Below are positions 1 through 8,812 of a stretch of 45,441 bases of DNA, piece by piece (the first letter of the stretch is position 1; each line of letters begins with the position of its first letter). The notes under the pieces were generated by a model. The model made no database searches and was not told where the DNA came from. It saw only the letters and a program-made list of their open reading frames with translations. This DNA comes from an uncultured Paraglaciecola sp. (GTDB lineage: Bacteria > Pseudomonadota > Gammaproteobacteria > Enterobacterales > Alteromonadaceae). The DNA is taken from positions 1 through 45,441 of the forward strand of contig CANMKA010000032.1 in the NCBI GenBank assembly GCA_947498355.1. Reading direction: 5' to 3'. Both the position numbers and the translations under genes were made by a program.

Positions 1-350
1 AGCTAAAAGATCTTGTGAGTTATCAAGTTTCATATGAACAATAATAGTGAGCAATCCATGACAGTATTAGATCATAAGTCACTACTTATTGGTATAAGCT
101 TGGAGAGCCTTCATCTCGATAGTTGGGTCGGCTCGGAGGGCGAAGACCTTGCGTCTAACGCAACTGCATTCACTTATCTTGGAAATGCCGGAGTCGCTCG
201 TAAACAAGTTCACCGTTTTGTACGCTAGATAACGATATTTTAATGAAAATCAGCCTAGCTAAATGAATGCTGTGTTTATTTGATTCCAATTCCTCAAATC
301 TTCGTATATTTTGATATTATTCAATGATTTGAAATACATCAGGAGTAATT
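1..350. other. Left-edge region with no recognised gene
   Basis: No protein family is recognisable here. A 64-codon open frame on the plus strand (34-228) has no convincing ribosome binding site and no family signature, so I do not call it. The last ~50 bases form the AT-rich leader of glpE, with an AGGAG ribosome binding site at about 341-345. The gene that lies upstream is outside the window. Confidence 0.4.
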
Positions 351-680
351 ATGGAGCAGTTTGCCCATATTTCAGTAAGTGATACCAAAGCGAAGATTGA
401 GCATGGTGGTGTGAAAATTGTAGATATTCGAGACGATGCATCTTATCAAAGTGCCCATATAGAGAATTCGACACATTTGACCAATGGCACCTTGAACCAA
501 TTTGTTTCTGATAACGATTTTGACACTCCTGTGGTGGTGGTCTGTTATCACGGGCATAGTAGCCAACAGGCGGCGCAGTTTTTGATTCATCAAGGCTTTG
601 AGGAGGTATACAGCATGGATGGTGGATTCGAAGAGTGGCGTAAAGTTCAGCCATTTGTTTCTGACTCGAGGGGGAGTTAG
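351..680 (+). CDS. glpE: Thiosulfate sulfurtransferase GlpE (single rhodanese domain)
   Basis: GlpE moves the sulfane sulfur of thiosulfate to an acceptor such as cyanide or thioredoxin, in the cytoplasm. The 109-residue protein is one rhodanese domain, the usual GlpE length. The active-site loop CYHGHSS puts the catalytic Cys at residue 65, and the DIRD motif near residue 25 is typical of the fold. An AGGAG site precedes the ATG. It is followed after 3 bases by glpG, the same pairing as in E. coli, so the two are probably one transcript. The glpR and glpD genes that accompany them in enteric bacteria are not seen here. Confidence 0.93.
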   Translation: MEQFAHISVSDTKAKIEHGGVKIVDIRDDASYQSAHIENSTHLTNGTLNQFVSDNDFDTPVVVVCYHGHSSQQAAQFLIHQGFEEVYSMDGGFEEWRKVQPFVSDSRGS

Positions 681-683
681 CAC

Positions 684-1544
684 TTGTCTGACTCCGTAAA
701 GTTGGTGGGTTTTACTAAAGAGCAGCCTGCCAGATTACTGGTTCATTATCTTTCCACGCAAGGCATTACAGCTAATTATCAGTTTAACGACAATGATTAT
801 CCCCATGTCGTTTTAGTTAGTGCCAAAGATGAGTGTCTAGCGAAAGAAATCACTGAAGAATTTATTCTTAATCCTAACGACACCAAATATCAGGTCAGTG
901 CATGGGACTCCGCAGACGTAGTCAATTTGAGGCCTATGGAAGGTGTGTCGTTTGCTGGCATTGCACACCAGTTAAGACATGCACCTGTGACTGGTGCAGT
1001 ATTGGTTGTCTGTTTGATGGCTTTCGTTCTTGGGAATCTTGGTATTTCTACGCCTTACGACTGGTTACACATTGAGCCTTTGTCAGAGCTATCTGAAAAT
1101 GGAGAGTGGTGGCGATTAATTGGCCCTGCCTTTATCCACTATTCCTTACTGCATATCGTATTTAATTTACTTTGGTGGTGGTCCCTTGGACAGCAAATAG
1201 AAGCCCGATTTGGTCGACTTGGCTTGATAGGTTTATTAGTCTTTTCAGCAGCGCTTTCCAACTTAGGGCAGCTTTTAGTCAGTGGGCCTAATTTTGGTGG
1301 TTTGTCTGGTGTAGTCTATGCGCTAGTAGGCAGCGTATGGTGGTTTGGCTGGCTGAAGCCTAAATGGGGCTTGGGGTTACCTAAACCCATCATTGGTTTT
1401 ATGCTTGTTTGGTTGCTAATTGGGTATATGGACGTATTGCCAGTCAATATGGCAAATACAGCCCACGCGTTAGGCTTAGTATCAGGCTGTATATTTGCTT
1501 GGCTATTAAGTACTTTTAGCTCTGATGATAAAGGTAACTCGTAA
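684..1544 (+). CDS. glpG: Rhomboid intramembrane serine protease GlpG
   Basis: GlpG cleaves transmembrane segments of substrate proteins within the inner membrane. The 286-residue protein has the N-terminal soluble domain of enteric GlpG (about 1-90) followed by six membrane segments. The catalytic dyad is visible: Ser208 in the GLSG motif and His261 in the last helix, with the oxyanion-side HxxxN at His157/Asn161. The start is a TTG preceded by GGGGAG at 671-676, which overlaps the end of glpE; no better start exists. The 3' end overlaps the end of the convergent FliL-like gene by 29 bases. Confidence 0.93.
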   Translation: MSDSVKLVGFTKEQPARLLVHYLSTQGITANYQFNDNDYPHVVLVSAKDECLAKEITEEFILNPNDTKYQVSAWDSADVVNLRPMEGVSFAGIAHQLRHAPVTGAVLVVCLMAFVLGNLGISTPYDWLHIEPLSELSENGEWWRLIGPAFIHYSLLHIVFNLLWWWSLGQQIEARFGRLGLIGLLVFSAALSNLGQLLVSGPNFGGLSGVVYALVGSVWWFGWLKPKWGLGLPKPIIGFMLVWLLIGYMDVLPVNMANTAHALGLVSGCIFAWLLSTFSSDDKGNS

Positions 1545-1932
1545 AGATTACGTCTCGTATCATAGGGTTGCCTGTTTCTCTTTTCATGAGTTCTTTGAAT
1601 CGATCTAAGCAGCTGCGACGAATATCTTCTCTGCCAGTTAGTGATATAATTTTGCTTTCTGGCTGACGACCTAATACTTCGATGGCTGCAGCACGGATTA
1701 AGGCAGAATGATGTTCTGCAGCCTCTAGATAATCCGCGTCTTCGAGCATGAGTTCCATTGATACACGAACAAAGCCTAGCTTCCGAGCCGAAGGACCGAG
1801 GAAGTTAGTGACTACCTCTGGCTCAATACTAAAGTACGCATAATTTTTTCGCTCTCCTTCTTGGCCAATAGCAATCGCTTGATAGCCAAATATCAGTATA
1901 ACGCCAGCGAGCCATTGCCTATATCTATTCAT
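1516..1932 (-). CDS. FliL-like exported protein, not in a flagellar cluster
   Basis: The 138-residue protein has an N-terminal hydrophobic segment (about residues 8-23) followed by a FliL-type domain. Recognisable features are a YFSIEPEVVTNF start, the RYV-like beta region with VSMELML, and the final IRDVIFTSYL, which matches the conserved FliL ending. FliL binds the flagellar stator and basal body, but no flagellar gene is nearby. Solitary FliL-like proteins beside ubiC are seen in Alteromonadales, so this may be a paralogue with another role. The tail overlaps glpG by 29 bases on the opposite strand. The hydrophobic segment could be a signal peptide (IAIG/QEG) or an anchor. Confidence 0.75.
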   Translation of the reverse strand: MNRYRQWLAGVILIFGYQAIAIGQEGERKNYAYFSIEPEVVTNFLGPSARKLGFVRVSMELMLEDADYLEAAEHHSALIRAAAIEVLGRQPESKIISLTGREDIRRSCLDRFKELMKRETGNPMIRDVIFTSYLYHQS

Positions 1933-2061
1933 AAGTTAAACCTTATTTAATGAAGTCAAAGAAGTGAAACATGCTTGTCCTTTTAAAATATACCTCCTTC
2001 CTTTAGTCTTTCAACCTATCTTGTTACTATTCTCTGGTTTTTAACGAATTAGCGCATTGCC

Positions 2062-2634
2062 TTGAACTTTAATCTACCCTTTCCCATTGATTTAGAAGCC
2101 CAGTGGCTTAAACCGTCTGAATTGTCGATTGCCGATCCTAATATCAGTGATTGGTTATTTCATACAGAGTCGTTAACGGAAAGGTTAGTAGCGCATACCA
2201 AGCGTTTTACATTACAGTTAATTGGCGAGCAGTCGGGCTTTGCTCAGCTTCATGAAATGGCATTGTTGAGCGATGACCCACAAGAACTGGATCCTCAATC
2301 TTGGATATGCAGAGAGGTATTATTACTCGGTGATAACCAGCCTTGGGTATTTGCTCGGTCAATTATTCCAGCAGAGCTTTGGCAGGATTCATTTAACGAC
2401 TTACACACTCAGCCACTGGGTCAACGGCTTTTTACTGATCCGAGATTTCAGCGACAGCCATTCGAAGTGAGCCATTTACTTGTGCCCAATCCTATTTTTG
2501 AAAAACTAAGCTTAGGGACTGATTCAGAATTGTGGGCCCGTCGTTCAATCTTCTTATTTAATCAATACAAGATGTTGGTGTGTGAGGTTTTCTTGCCTGA
2601 CTCTCCTATCTTCTCTCCAATGATTGAAAAGTAA
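2062..2634 (+). CDS. ubiC: Chorismate pyruvate-lyase UbiC
   Basis: UbiC converts chorismate to 4-hydroxybenzoate and pyruvate, the first committed step of ubiquinone synthesis. The family core CREVLLLGDNQPWVFAR is present, with Arg84 matching the substrate-binding arginine, and the C-terminal ARRSIFLF...CEVFLPDSP block carries the matching Glu175. At 190 residues it is somewhat longer than the E. coli enzyme (165). The start is TTG with only a weak ribosome binding site; the next in-frame Met lies inside the conserved domain. It overlaps the downstream ubiA ATG at 2624, so translation of the pair may be coupled. Confidence 0.9.
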   Translation: MNFNLPFPIDLEAQWLKPSELSIADPNISDWLFHTESLTERLVAHTKRFTLQLIGEQSGFAQLHEMALLSDDPQELDPQSWICREVLLLGDNQPWVFARSIIPAELWQDSFNDLHTQPLGQRLFTDPRFQRQPFEVSHLLVPNPIFEKLSLGTDSELWARRSIFLFNQYKMLVCEVFLPDSPIFSPMIEK

Positions 2635-3502
2635 TATAGGTCTATATCAAATGATTCAACCAAATTCTGCATATTGGCGTTTGATGCGTTTGGACAAACC
2701 CGTTGGCATTTACTTACTCCTGTGGCCCTGTTTATGGGCCTTATGGATAGCTGCCGAAGGCATACCAAACTTGCATGTACTTAGCGTGTTTGTGGCTGGA
2801 GTGGTACTAATGCGCTCGGCTGGGTGCGTAATTAATGACTTTGCTGACAGAAAAGTTGATGGTGCTGTGACAAGAACGTCTACTCGGCCTTTAGTGACTA
2901 AGGAAGTTAGCAGTAAACAGGCATTGGTTTTGTTTATTAGCCTAATATTGATCGCATTTGTATTAGTGTTAACCCTCAATTGGCAAACCGTTTTAATGTC
3001 GTTTGGTGCTCTGGGTCTAGCCACCCTATATCCGTTTATGAAACGTTACACCCATTTGCCTCAATTGGTGTTGGGTGCCGCGTTTAGTTGGTCTATCCCT
3101 ATGGCATTCGTTGCTTTGGGTAAACCACTATCGTGGCATGTCTGGGCCTTATATCTGGCTAATTTAACTTGGACAGTGGCATACGATACTTATTACGCTA
3201 TGGTCGACAAAGAAGATGATTTAAAAATTGGCATTAAGTCGACGGCGATTCTTTTTGGTCGTCACGACTTTCTCATTATTGGATTATTACAAGCAGTCAC
3301 CTTACTTTTACTAGGGCTGGTTGGTGTCGATCTAGGCTTACCTTTTGTTTACTTTTTGGGCTTGGTTGGTTGTACGTTACTCTTTATATATCAGAGAGTC
3401 ATTACCCATGGTCGTTTACGAGAAAGGTGTTTTCACGCCTTTTTGAATAATAACTGGGCTGGGTTAATAGTAGCGGTAGGCATAATAGTAAGTTATATCT
3501 AG
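2624..3502 (+). CDS. ubiA: 4-hydroxybenzoate polyprenyltransferase UbiA
   Basis: UbiA attaches the polyprenyl tail to 4-hydroxybenzoate in the inner membrane, directly using the UbiC product. Both prenyl-diphosphate binding motifs are present: NDFADRKVD in the first half and DTYYAMVDKEDD in the second, in a protein of 292 residues with about eight or nine membrane segments. The called ATG overlaps the end of ubiC. A second ATG at 2651 begins MIQPNSAYWRLMRLDKP, which is closer to the usual family N-terminus, so the true protein may be nine residues shorter. Confidence 0.94.
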   Translation: MKSNIGLYQMIQPNSAYWRLMRLDKPVGIYLLLWPCLWALWIAAEGIPNLHVLSVFVAGVVLMRSAGCVINDFADRKVDGAVTRTSTRPLVTKEVSSKQALVLFISLILIAFVLVLTLNWQTVLMSFGALGLATLYPFMKRYTHLPQLVLGAAFSWSIPMAFVALGKPLSWHVWALYLANLTWTVAYDTYYAMVDKEDDLKIGIKSTAILFGRHDFLIIGLLQAVTLLLLGLVGVDLGLPFVYFLGLVGCTLLFIYQRVITHGRLRERCFHAFLNNNWAGLIVAVGIIVSYI

Positions 3503-3543
3503 GGCTTGTTTATCCTTTTTGTAAACGTATAGCCTAAGCCTAG
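3499..3543 (+). other. Imperfect hairpin at the end of ubiA
   Basis: Outer arms CTAGG/CCTAG enclose an inner GTTTA/TAAAC pair with a U-rich loop. It starts at the ubiA stop codon and may terminate or stabilise the ubiCA transcript, but the stem is interrupted and no clean T-tract follows. Confidence 0.3.
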
Positions 3544-3626
3544 ATCGACAGACCTCAATCTTTGTGTACAAGCCTTAAAGTACATTCTATAGTAGCTTTA
3601 TGCTTATTAATGAATGATTTAGCCTA

Positions 3627-4187
3627 GTGGATCCTATCGAATTTCCTATTTTAACTAGTCAGCGCCTTAAACTCGACTCCTTAACTGAGCTTGATATTGA
3701 TGATGTATTTGCCATCTTTTCTGATCCTAGGGTGATTGAACACTATGATGTGGAAAAATTCAGAGATAAGCGTGAAGCCAAAGAGTTAATTGATTACTTT
3801 GCTCAATTGCATTCGCGTAATGGGGGGATTCGATGGGCCATACGGCATATTGAGTCCGGTGAGTTTATTGGCTCTTGTGGATACAGTAATTGGAACCCCT
3901 TCGACCACTCAGCGGTAATCAGCTATGAGCTAGGGCCTGCTTATTGGGGCAAAGGTTATGCAAGTGAAGCCTTGAGTCGTATTATTAATTACGTATTTAA
4001 TTCTGACTTCCAATTCTATGTACACCGCATCGAAGCTTTGATTTTACCTTCAAACCAAGCATCAAAAGACTTAGTCATGAAGCATCATTTCGAGTATGAA
4101 GGGACGCTAAAAGAAAAGTGTTATTGGAATGGAGCATTTCATGACATGCAAATGTTTGGGTTACTCAGGAAAAACTGGTCAGCATAG
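3627..4187 (+). CDS. GNAT-family N-acetyltransferase (RimJ/RimL-like)
   Basis: The 186-residue protein is a single GNAT domain of the RimJ/RimL/YdaF type. It opens with the family pattern ILTSQRLKLDSLTELD, and has the acetyl-CoA binding region ELGPAYWGKGYASEAL followed by NQASKDLVMKHHFEYEGTL. Enzymes of this group acetylate protein N-termini, antibiotics or polyamines; the substrate cannot be read from the sequence. The start is a GTG with no strong ribosome binding site. It converges on fabR with only 17 bases between the stop codons, and it has no operon partner. Confidence 0.85.
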   Translation: MDPIEFPILTSQRLKLDSLTELDIDDVFAIFSDPRVIEHYDVEKFRDKREAKELIDYFAQLHSRNGGIRWAIRHIESGEFIGSCGYSNWNPFDHSAVISYELGPAYWGKGYASEALSRIINYVFNSDFQFYVHRIEALILPSNQASKDLVMKHHFEYEGTLKEKCYWNGAFHDMQMFGLLRKNWSA

Positions 4188-4204
4188 GGACTTTCAAGCC
4201 AGTA

Positions 4205-4810
4205 TTAGACCTTAGACTGACTAGCCTGATGTGCCCCATTGGCTACAAATCTAAGTTGAAGCTTAACACGTTGAGCAACCCGCTTTTTTTGTTCATCGGA
4301 TGCATCTAGGGCTTCTGCTCCAGCACTAAACACTAGTTTAACCATAGCTTCGGCTTGTAGGTTTGCGATTTTATCTGGTAAGCCGGTGGTGGCAATTGTG
4401 TAATCGGTGAGTTCTACATTAAAGTGTTGAATTTCACGCAAAACAGCGGCCCTAAAAGCCATAGATGTTCCAGTATGCTCTCGGAGCAACAAACGAAAAA
4501 CGTTGTTGTTGGCAGTGATAAACTCCATGAAGGTATCAACTGAGGTGCTGATCACACCGCCGCCTGAGGCTATCCGCAAGCGAGCTTGGCGCATTAGTTG
4601 ACGCAGTGCTAAGCCTGCTTCATCTACTAATGTCAGACCTAATTCGTCTATGTCTTTGAAGTGGCGATAAAATGAGGTCGGAGCAATGCCTGCGGCTCTA
4701 GCGACTTCGCGAAGGCTGATACTCGATAAGCTGCGCTCTTCGTCGAGCAGTGAGAAAGCGGCTTCGATTATTGTACGACGGGTGCGTAATTTTTGTTCTT
4801 GGCGGCTCAC
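4205..4810 (-). CDS. fabR: TetR-family repressor FabR of unsaturated fatty acid synthesis
   Basis: FabR senses the balance of saturated and unsaturated acyl thioesters and represses unsaturated fatty acid genes. The 201-residue protein has the N-terminal helix-turn-helix at about residues 31-50 ([20 protein letters not shown]), which is the FabR signature, and a C-terminal ligand-binding domain of the usual length. It is transcribed away from a fatty-acid desaturase gene whose start lies behind a FabR-like palindrome, the standard fabR-desaturase arrangement in gammaproteobacteria. No fabA or fabB is in the window. Confidence 0.92.
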   Translation of the reverse strand: MSRQEQKLRTRRTIIEAAFSLLDEERSLSSISLREVARAAGIAPTSFYRHFKDIDELGLTLVDEAGLALRQLMRQARLRIASGGGVISTSVDTFMEFITANNNVFRLLLREHTGTSMAFRAAVLREIQHFNVELTDYTIATTGLPDKIANLQAEAMVKLVFSAGAEALDASDEQKKRVAQRVKLQLRFVANGAHQASQSKV

Positions 4811-5128
4811 AATCTACTCTCAGATAACAAATTTTTGCAGTTTACCCGATTAACCTTATAGCACTTAGTCATTGATCCCTCCCTTAGTCGAGGCCCTAGT
4901 ATAATACCAATCTGCCTTGATATGTAATCTGGATAATAACTAGCACTCTGGGGCTATTTGTTATTACCACAGTTATGGGCTGCTATTTTAAAAACCTAAA
5001 GAACGCCTGCTGGCAACTCCTTACGCCCAAAGGCGTGACGTAAACCTTCAATCTGGGTAGATGATATACCAAGTTTGACTTGCGTAAATTTGCCTTGGTC
5101 GTAAAATTGCGTACACCTGTAAGCTCAA
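4811..5128. promoter_or_regulatory. fabR-desaturase divergent intergenic region
   Basis: The 318 bases between the divergent genes hold both promoters. A TTGACT at 5075-5080 and a TAAAAT at 5102-5107 could belong to the desaturase promoter, but they lie 21 bases apart, longer than standard, so this pairing is uncertain. The clear element is the palindrome described separately at 5109-5124. I see no small gene or RNA structure here. Confidence 0.4.
5109..5124. promoter_or_regulatory. Candidate FabR operator
   Basis: GCGTACACCTGTAAGC is a 16-base near-palindrome (one mismatched pair) ending 4 bases before the desaturase ATG. Its TACA-N2-TGTA core within flanking GC/GC matches the general form of FabR operators. 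It sits between fabR and the desaturase, so binding would block the promoter or start region. The match to the FabR consensus is from memory. Confidence 0.6.
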
Positions 5129-6277
5129 ATGTACTTATTAATGAAAAAACCCAGTTTATTATTCGTCAATATCTCAGTGTTTGTTATCACAGGACTGATT
5201 GCTCTAGTGCTAGTGCCCTTTGAGGCCATAGTCCATGGTTTTGATCGTGCAGAGATTATTGCCTGTGTTTTTCTGATTTATTTTTCAGGTATGTCAATTA
5301 CCGCTGGATATCACCGTTTGTGGTCGCATAAAGCCTACGAAGCTAACGGTCTAGTGCGAGCAGTGTTAGCCGTTGGCGGCGCTATGGCATTACAAAATAG
5401 TATTTTGCATTGGTGTTCTGATCACCGTATCCATCACAGACATGTTGATGACAATGAGCGCGACCCTTACTCAGCAAAAAAAGGTTTTTGGTACTCACAC
5501 ATTGGTTGGATGCTGCGTGACTATCAGCGCGAACGCTATTCTGATTACAGTAATTGCCGAGATCTGCAAAAAGATAAAATCGTTATGTGGCAACACAACC
5601 ACTATCTGGCCATTATGTTAACCGCAAATTTTGGTATACCGATTCTATTGGGCTGGTTAAATGGCGATATCTGGGGCATGTTGCTGCTTGCTGGTGTGTT
5701 TAGATTAGTAGTGGTGCACCATGTTACCTTTTTAATCAATTCTTTAGCCCATATTTGGGGTAGGCAGCCTTATACAGATTCGAATACAGCAAAAGACAAT
5801 GACTTAATCGCCTTTTTTACCTTTGGCGAGGGTTACCATAATTTTCACCATATCTTCGAGTATGACTACAGAAACGGAATTAAATGGTGGCAGTTTGATC
5901 CAACTAAATGGTTAATCAGAGGATTGGCGTTTTTAGGATGGACCAAAAACCTTAGGCGCTGCCCAGAGGAGCGCATCGAAAAAGCTAAAGTTGCCATGCA
6001 GCTTAAGCAAGCGCAAGAGCGCGCTTCATCTTTACATAATGCTGATGAGCTATTAGTGAAAATCCAAGCCGAGTATGAGTTACTAGCACAAAAAATGACC
6101 GAGTATTATTCTGCGAAAAAGCAGTTGATGGAGCTTAAAAAGCAATCGTTACAACGCAGTTACAAAAGCATGGAAATTTATCAAAAATACCAAGAATTAA
6201 AAACCAACTTAGCAGAGCAAAAGCAGGCTTGGTTAACCGTTAGGCGTGCTGACTTTGACCTTTTGTTGGCGAATTAA
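5129..6277 (+). CDS. Membrane fatty acid desaturase (delta-9, DesA/OLE1-like) with C-terminal coiled coil
   Basis: This inner-membrane di-iron enzyme introduces a cis double bond into acyl chains. All three histidine boxes are present: HRLWSH at 62-67, HRIHH at 99-103 and HNFHH at 237-241, with further conserved His197/His198. The catalytic part ends near residue 275. Residues about 281-375 form a charged, Leu/Gln/Lys-rich segment with heptad character, predicted coiled coil, which many acyl-CoA desaturases of this family lack or have shorter. A second ATG at 5141 could be the start. Expression is probably controlled by FabR through the palindrome before the start. A strong terminator follows. 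Confidence 0.92.
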   Translation: MYLLMKKPSLLFVNISVFVITGLIALVLVPFEAIVHGFDRAEIIACVFLIYFSGMSITAGYHRLWSHKAYEANGLVRAVLAVGGAMALQNSILHWCSDHRIHHRHVDDNERDPYSAKKGFWYSHIGWMLRDYQRERYSDYSNCRDLQKDKIVMWQHNHYLAIMLTANFGIPILLGWLNGDIWGMLLLAGVFRLVVVHHVTFLINSLAHIWGRQPYTDSNTAKDNDLIAFFTFGEGYHNFHHIFEYDYRNGIKWWQFDPTKWLIRGLAFLGWTKNLRRCPEERIEKAKVAMQLKQAQERASSLHNADELLVKIQAEYELLAQKMTEYYSAKKQLMELKKQSLQRSYKSMEIYQKYQELKTNLAEQKQAWLTVRRADFDLLLAN

Positions 6278-6316
6278 AAGGCTATTCGCTGTTCTGAGTT
6301 TTGGGTGTGTTAACAG

Positions 6317-6347
6317 AAAAGAGCAATATGACATTGCTCTTTTTTTT
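6317..6347 (+). terminator. Rho-independent terminator of the desaturase gene
   Basis: Perfect stem AGAGCAAT/ATTGCTCT with a 5-base loop, followed by eight T residues on the plus strand. The A-tract before the stem lets it also work for the convergent ubiK transcript. Confidence 0.9.
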
Positions 6348-6384
6348 GCACCGCGCACCGTAAAATGAATGTGTAGAGTGGGTT

Positions 6385-6636
6385 TTAGTCTTGTTCTGTT
6401 TGCTTTTCTAGTTCGGCCAGCCTGGCTTCCATAGCTTCGAGTTTTTCTCTGGTGCGTATTAACACCTGACTTTGGATATCAAATTCTTCGCGGCTAACAA
6501 AGTCGAGACGGCTCAATTGCGCTTGCAGCACCTGTTTTACCTTAGTTTCCGCGCCTTCTGCCATGCTTTTAAGCTCGGGAGGAACCGAGTCAGTGATTTG
6601 CTTAGCTATTTCTTCCAATTTTTTAGGATTTATCAT
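6385..6636 (-). CDS. ubiK: Ubiquinone biosynthesis accessory factor UbiK (YqiC/BMFP family)
   Basis: UbiK binds UbiJ and helps the late, soluble steps of ubiquinone assembly. The 83-residue protein has the BMFP-family form: an N-terminal amphipathic half (MINPKKLEEIAKQI) followed by a C-terminal coiled coil with SREEFDIQSQVLIRTREKLEAMEARLAELE. The family motif EEFDxQxxVLxRTREKLExLE is clear. It is a single-gene unit divergent from rep. ubiC and ubiA lie about 3 kb away, but there is no operon link. Confidence 0.93.
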   Translation of the reverse strand: MINPKKLEEIAKQITDSVPPELKSMAEGAETKVKQVLQAQLSRLDFVSREEFDIQSQVLIRTREKLEAMEARLAELEKQTEQD

Positions 6637-6723
6637 GGGGCAATTACTCCGTTTATTTAGTTGGCTTAAAAGGCAGAATTTCTTACAATCCTTGCCCCCT
6701 AACTCTCGTCTAAATAATTTAGC

Positions 6724-8736
6724 ATGAAACTCAACTCAGGTCAGAACGAAGCAGTAAATTTTATTTCAGGCCCGTGCTTGGTTTTGGCGGGTGCTGGAAG
6801 TGGCAAAACACGAGTAATTACCAATAAAATTGCCTATCTCGTTAGGCAGTGTGACATGCCCGCTCGATATATTACGGCCGTAACTTTTACCAACAAAGCT
6901 GCCCGTGAAATGAAAGAGCGAGTAGGGCAGACCTTAGGTAAAAAAGAAGCAAGAGGCCTAAAGGTTTCGACCTTTCATACTATGGGGCTGAATATCATTA
7001 AATCTGAGGTTAAAGCCCTTGGCTTAAAACCCGGTTTTTCGTTATTCGACGACAAAGACAGCATGGCTTTGTTAAAAGACTTAACAGACGTCGAACTGGA
7101 TGGTGATAAAGAGCTACTGAGTTTATTGCAAAGTCGGATTTCAAATTGGAAAAATGACCTTATCTTGCCTGAACATCTAAAAGGGCAATCGCTATCTGCG
7201 TCTGATGCTGAGTTTGCCGAGTTCTATCAGCGTTATTACAACCATTTGCGGGCATACAATGCGTTAGATTTTGATGACTTAATTTGCTTGCCTACTTTGC
7301 TGTTGCGCTCTAACGAGAGTATTAGGCAAAAGTGGCAAAACCGAATTCGTTATCTTTTAGTTGATGAGTATCAAGATACCAATACCAGTCAGTACGAATT
7401 GGTAAGGCTGCTCGTGGGTGAGCGCGCCAGATTCACTGTGGTAGGCGACGACGATCAGTCTATTTATTCGTGGCGGGGGGCACGACCACAAAACTTGGTG
7501 CTTCTGCAAAAAGATTTTCCGCAACTACGGGTGATCAAGCTAGAACAGAATTATCGTTCGTCTGGGCGGATATTACACTGTGCCAATATCCTTATTCAAA
7601 ATAACCCTCATGTGTTCGAAAAACGGCTATTTTCAGAATTAGGCTACGGTGATGCCTTGCAAGTCATTGTCACTAAAAATGAGGAGCACGAAGGCGAAAG
7701 AGTCGTTGCAGAATTAATGGCCCATAAGTTTATGCAGGGCACTCAATATAAAGACTATGCGATTTTGTATCGAGGTAACTTTCAATCTCGTATTTTCGAA
7801 AAATTGCTGATGAACAACAAGATCCCTTATAAAATCAACGGTGGGATGTCATTTTTCGGCCGAGCAGAAGTCAAAGATATTATGGCTTACTTGCGTTTAT
7901 TGGTGAATCAAGACGACGACAATGCGTTGCTACGAGTGATTAATACTCCAACTCGTGGTATCGGTCGAGTCAGCTTAGAGAAGCTTGGGAATTTGGCCAA
8001 TCAATTGGGAACCTCTATATTTGCAGCAACCTTTGCACCGCAACTTCCCGAGATACTCAGCGGTAAAGCCCTAGCTTCGATTGAACAATTTTCGCGATGG
8101 ATAGTTGAATTGTCTGACCGAGCGGTTCGGGGAGATTCTACTGCCGCTATCCGCGAGATGATTAAAGTGATTGGTTACGAAGAGTGGCTGTATGAGTCGA
8201 GTACCAGCCCTAAAGCCGCAGAAATGGCGATGGCAAATATTAGCACTTTGTTTGGTTGGATCACCGATATGCTTGAAGGTAACGAGTTAGATCCGCCTAT
8301 GACCTTGCAAGAGGTAGTTAATCGTTTAATTCTGCGTGACATGATGGAACGTGGAGAAGATGAAAACGACGATGATCAAGTGCAGCTTATGACCTTACAT
8401 GCCTCAAAAGGGTTGGAGTTCCCCCATGTGTTTATGGTGGGAATGGAAGAAGGTTTACTCCCTCATCAAACCAGTATCGATGAAGAGAATATCGATGAGG
8501 AACGTCGTTTAGCGTACGTAGGCATTACTCGCGCTCAGCAAACCTTATTTATGACGCTCGCGAAAGAACGTCGCCAATACGGTGAGGTAATTAATCCTGA
8601 ACCCAGTCGATTTTTGTATGAGCTGCCACAAGATGATCTCGTTTGGCAGCATAAAAAAGTTAAACCTTCAGCGGAAGAACGAAAAAAGAAATCTGAACAA
8701 GGGATTGCTGCTCTACGTAATTTAATGAAGAAGTAA
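6724..8736 (+). CDS. rep: ATP-dependent DNA helicase Rep
   Basis: Rep is a superfamily 1A 3'-5' helicase that clears proteins ahead of replication forks. The 670-residue length matches E. coli Rep. The Walker A GAGSGKT lies at residues 23-29, the Walker B DEYQDTN near 214, QSIYSWRGA follows as motif III, and [16 protein letters not shown] plus YVGITRAQQ are motifs V and VI. It resembles Rep rather than UvrD in the [11 protein letters not shown] start and the DNPHV-type middle region ([13 protein letters not shown]). The start ATG is the only reasonable one. It stands alone, divergent from ubiK. Confidence 0.95.
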   Translation: MKLNSGQNEAVNFISGPCLVLAGAGSGKTRVITNKIAYLVRQCDMPARYITAVTFTNKAAREMKERVGQTLGKKEARGLKVSTFHTMGLNIIKSEVKALGLKPGFSLFDDKDSMALLKDLTDVELDGDKELLSLLQSRISNWKNDLILPEHLKGQSLSASDAEFAEFYQRYYNHLRAYNALDFDDLICLPTLLLRSNESIRQKWQNRIRYLLVDEYQDTNTSQYELVRLLVGERARFTVVGDDDQSIYSWRGARPQNLVLLQKDFPQLRVIKLEQNYRSSGRILHCANILIQNNPHVFEKRLFSELGYGDALQVIVTKNEEHEGERVVAELMAHKFMQGTQYKDYAILYRGNFQSRIFEKLLMNNKIPYKINGGMSFFGRAEVKDIMAYLRLLVNQDDDNALLRVINTPTRGIGRVSLEKLGNLANQLGTSIFAATFAPQLPEILSGKALASIEQFSRWIVELSDRAVRGDSTAAIREMIKVIGYEEWLYESSTSPKAAEMAMANISTLFGWITDMLEGNELDPPMTLQEVVNRLILRDMMERGEDENDDDQVQLMTLHASKGLEFPHVFMVGMEEGLLPHQTSIDEENIDEERRLAYVGITRAQQTLFMTLAKERRQYGEVINPEPSRFLYELPQDDLVWQHKKVKPSAEERKKKSEQGIAALRNLMKK

Positions 8737-8785
8737 CATCAATTGGCATAAGTAGGTACTTACTTAATCGTACTTTCTTTGATGT
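8736..8785 (+). other. Nested inverted repeats between rep and the c-di-GMP gene
   Basis: Outer arms ACATCAA/TTGATGT and inner arms TAAGTA/TACTTA fold into one interrupted hairpin directly after the rep stop codon, in a convergent intergenic space. It may end both transcripts, but there is no T-tract to make that firm. Confidence 0.35.
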
Positions 8786-8812
8786 TGCATTCATACAATA
8801 TGTAAAACTTGG

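Noticed and set aside
34..228. 64-codon open frame at the left edge
   Set aside because: No ribosome binding site, no family pattern, and no signal or domain features; could be chance.
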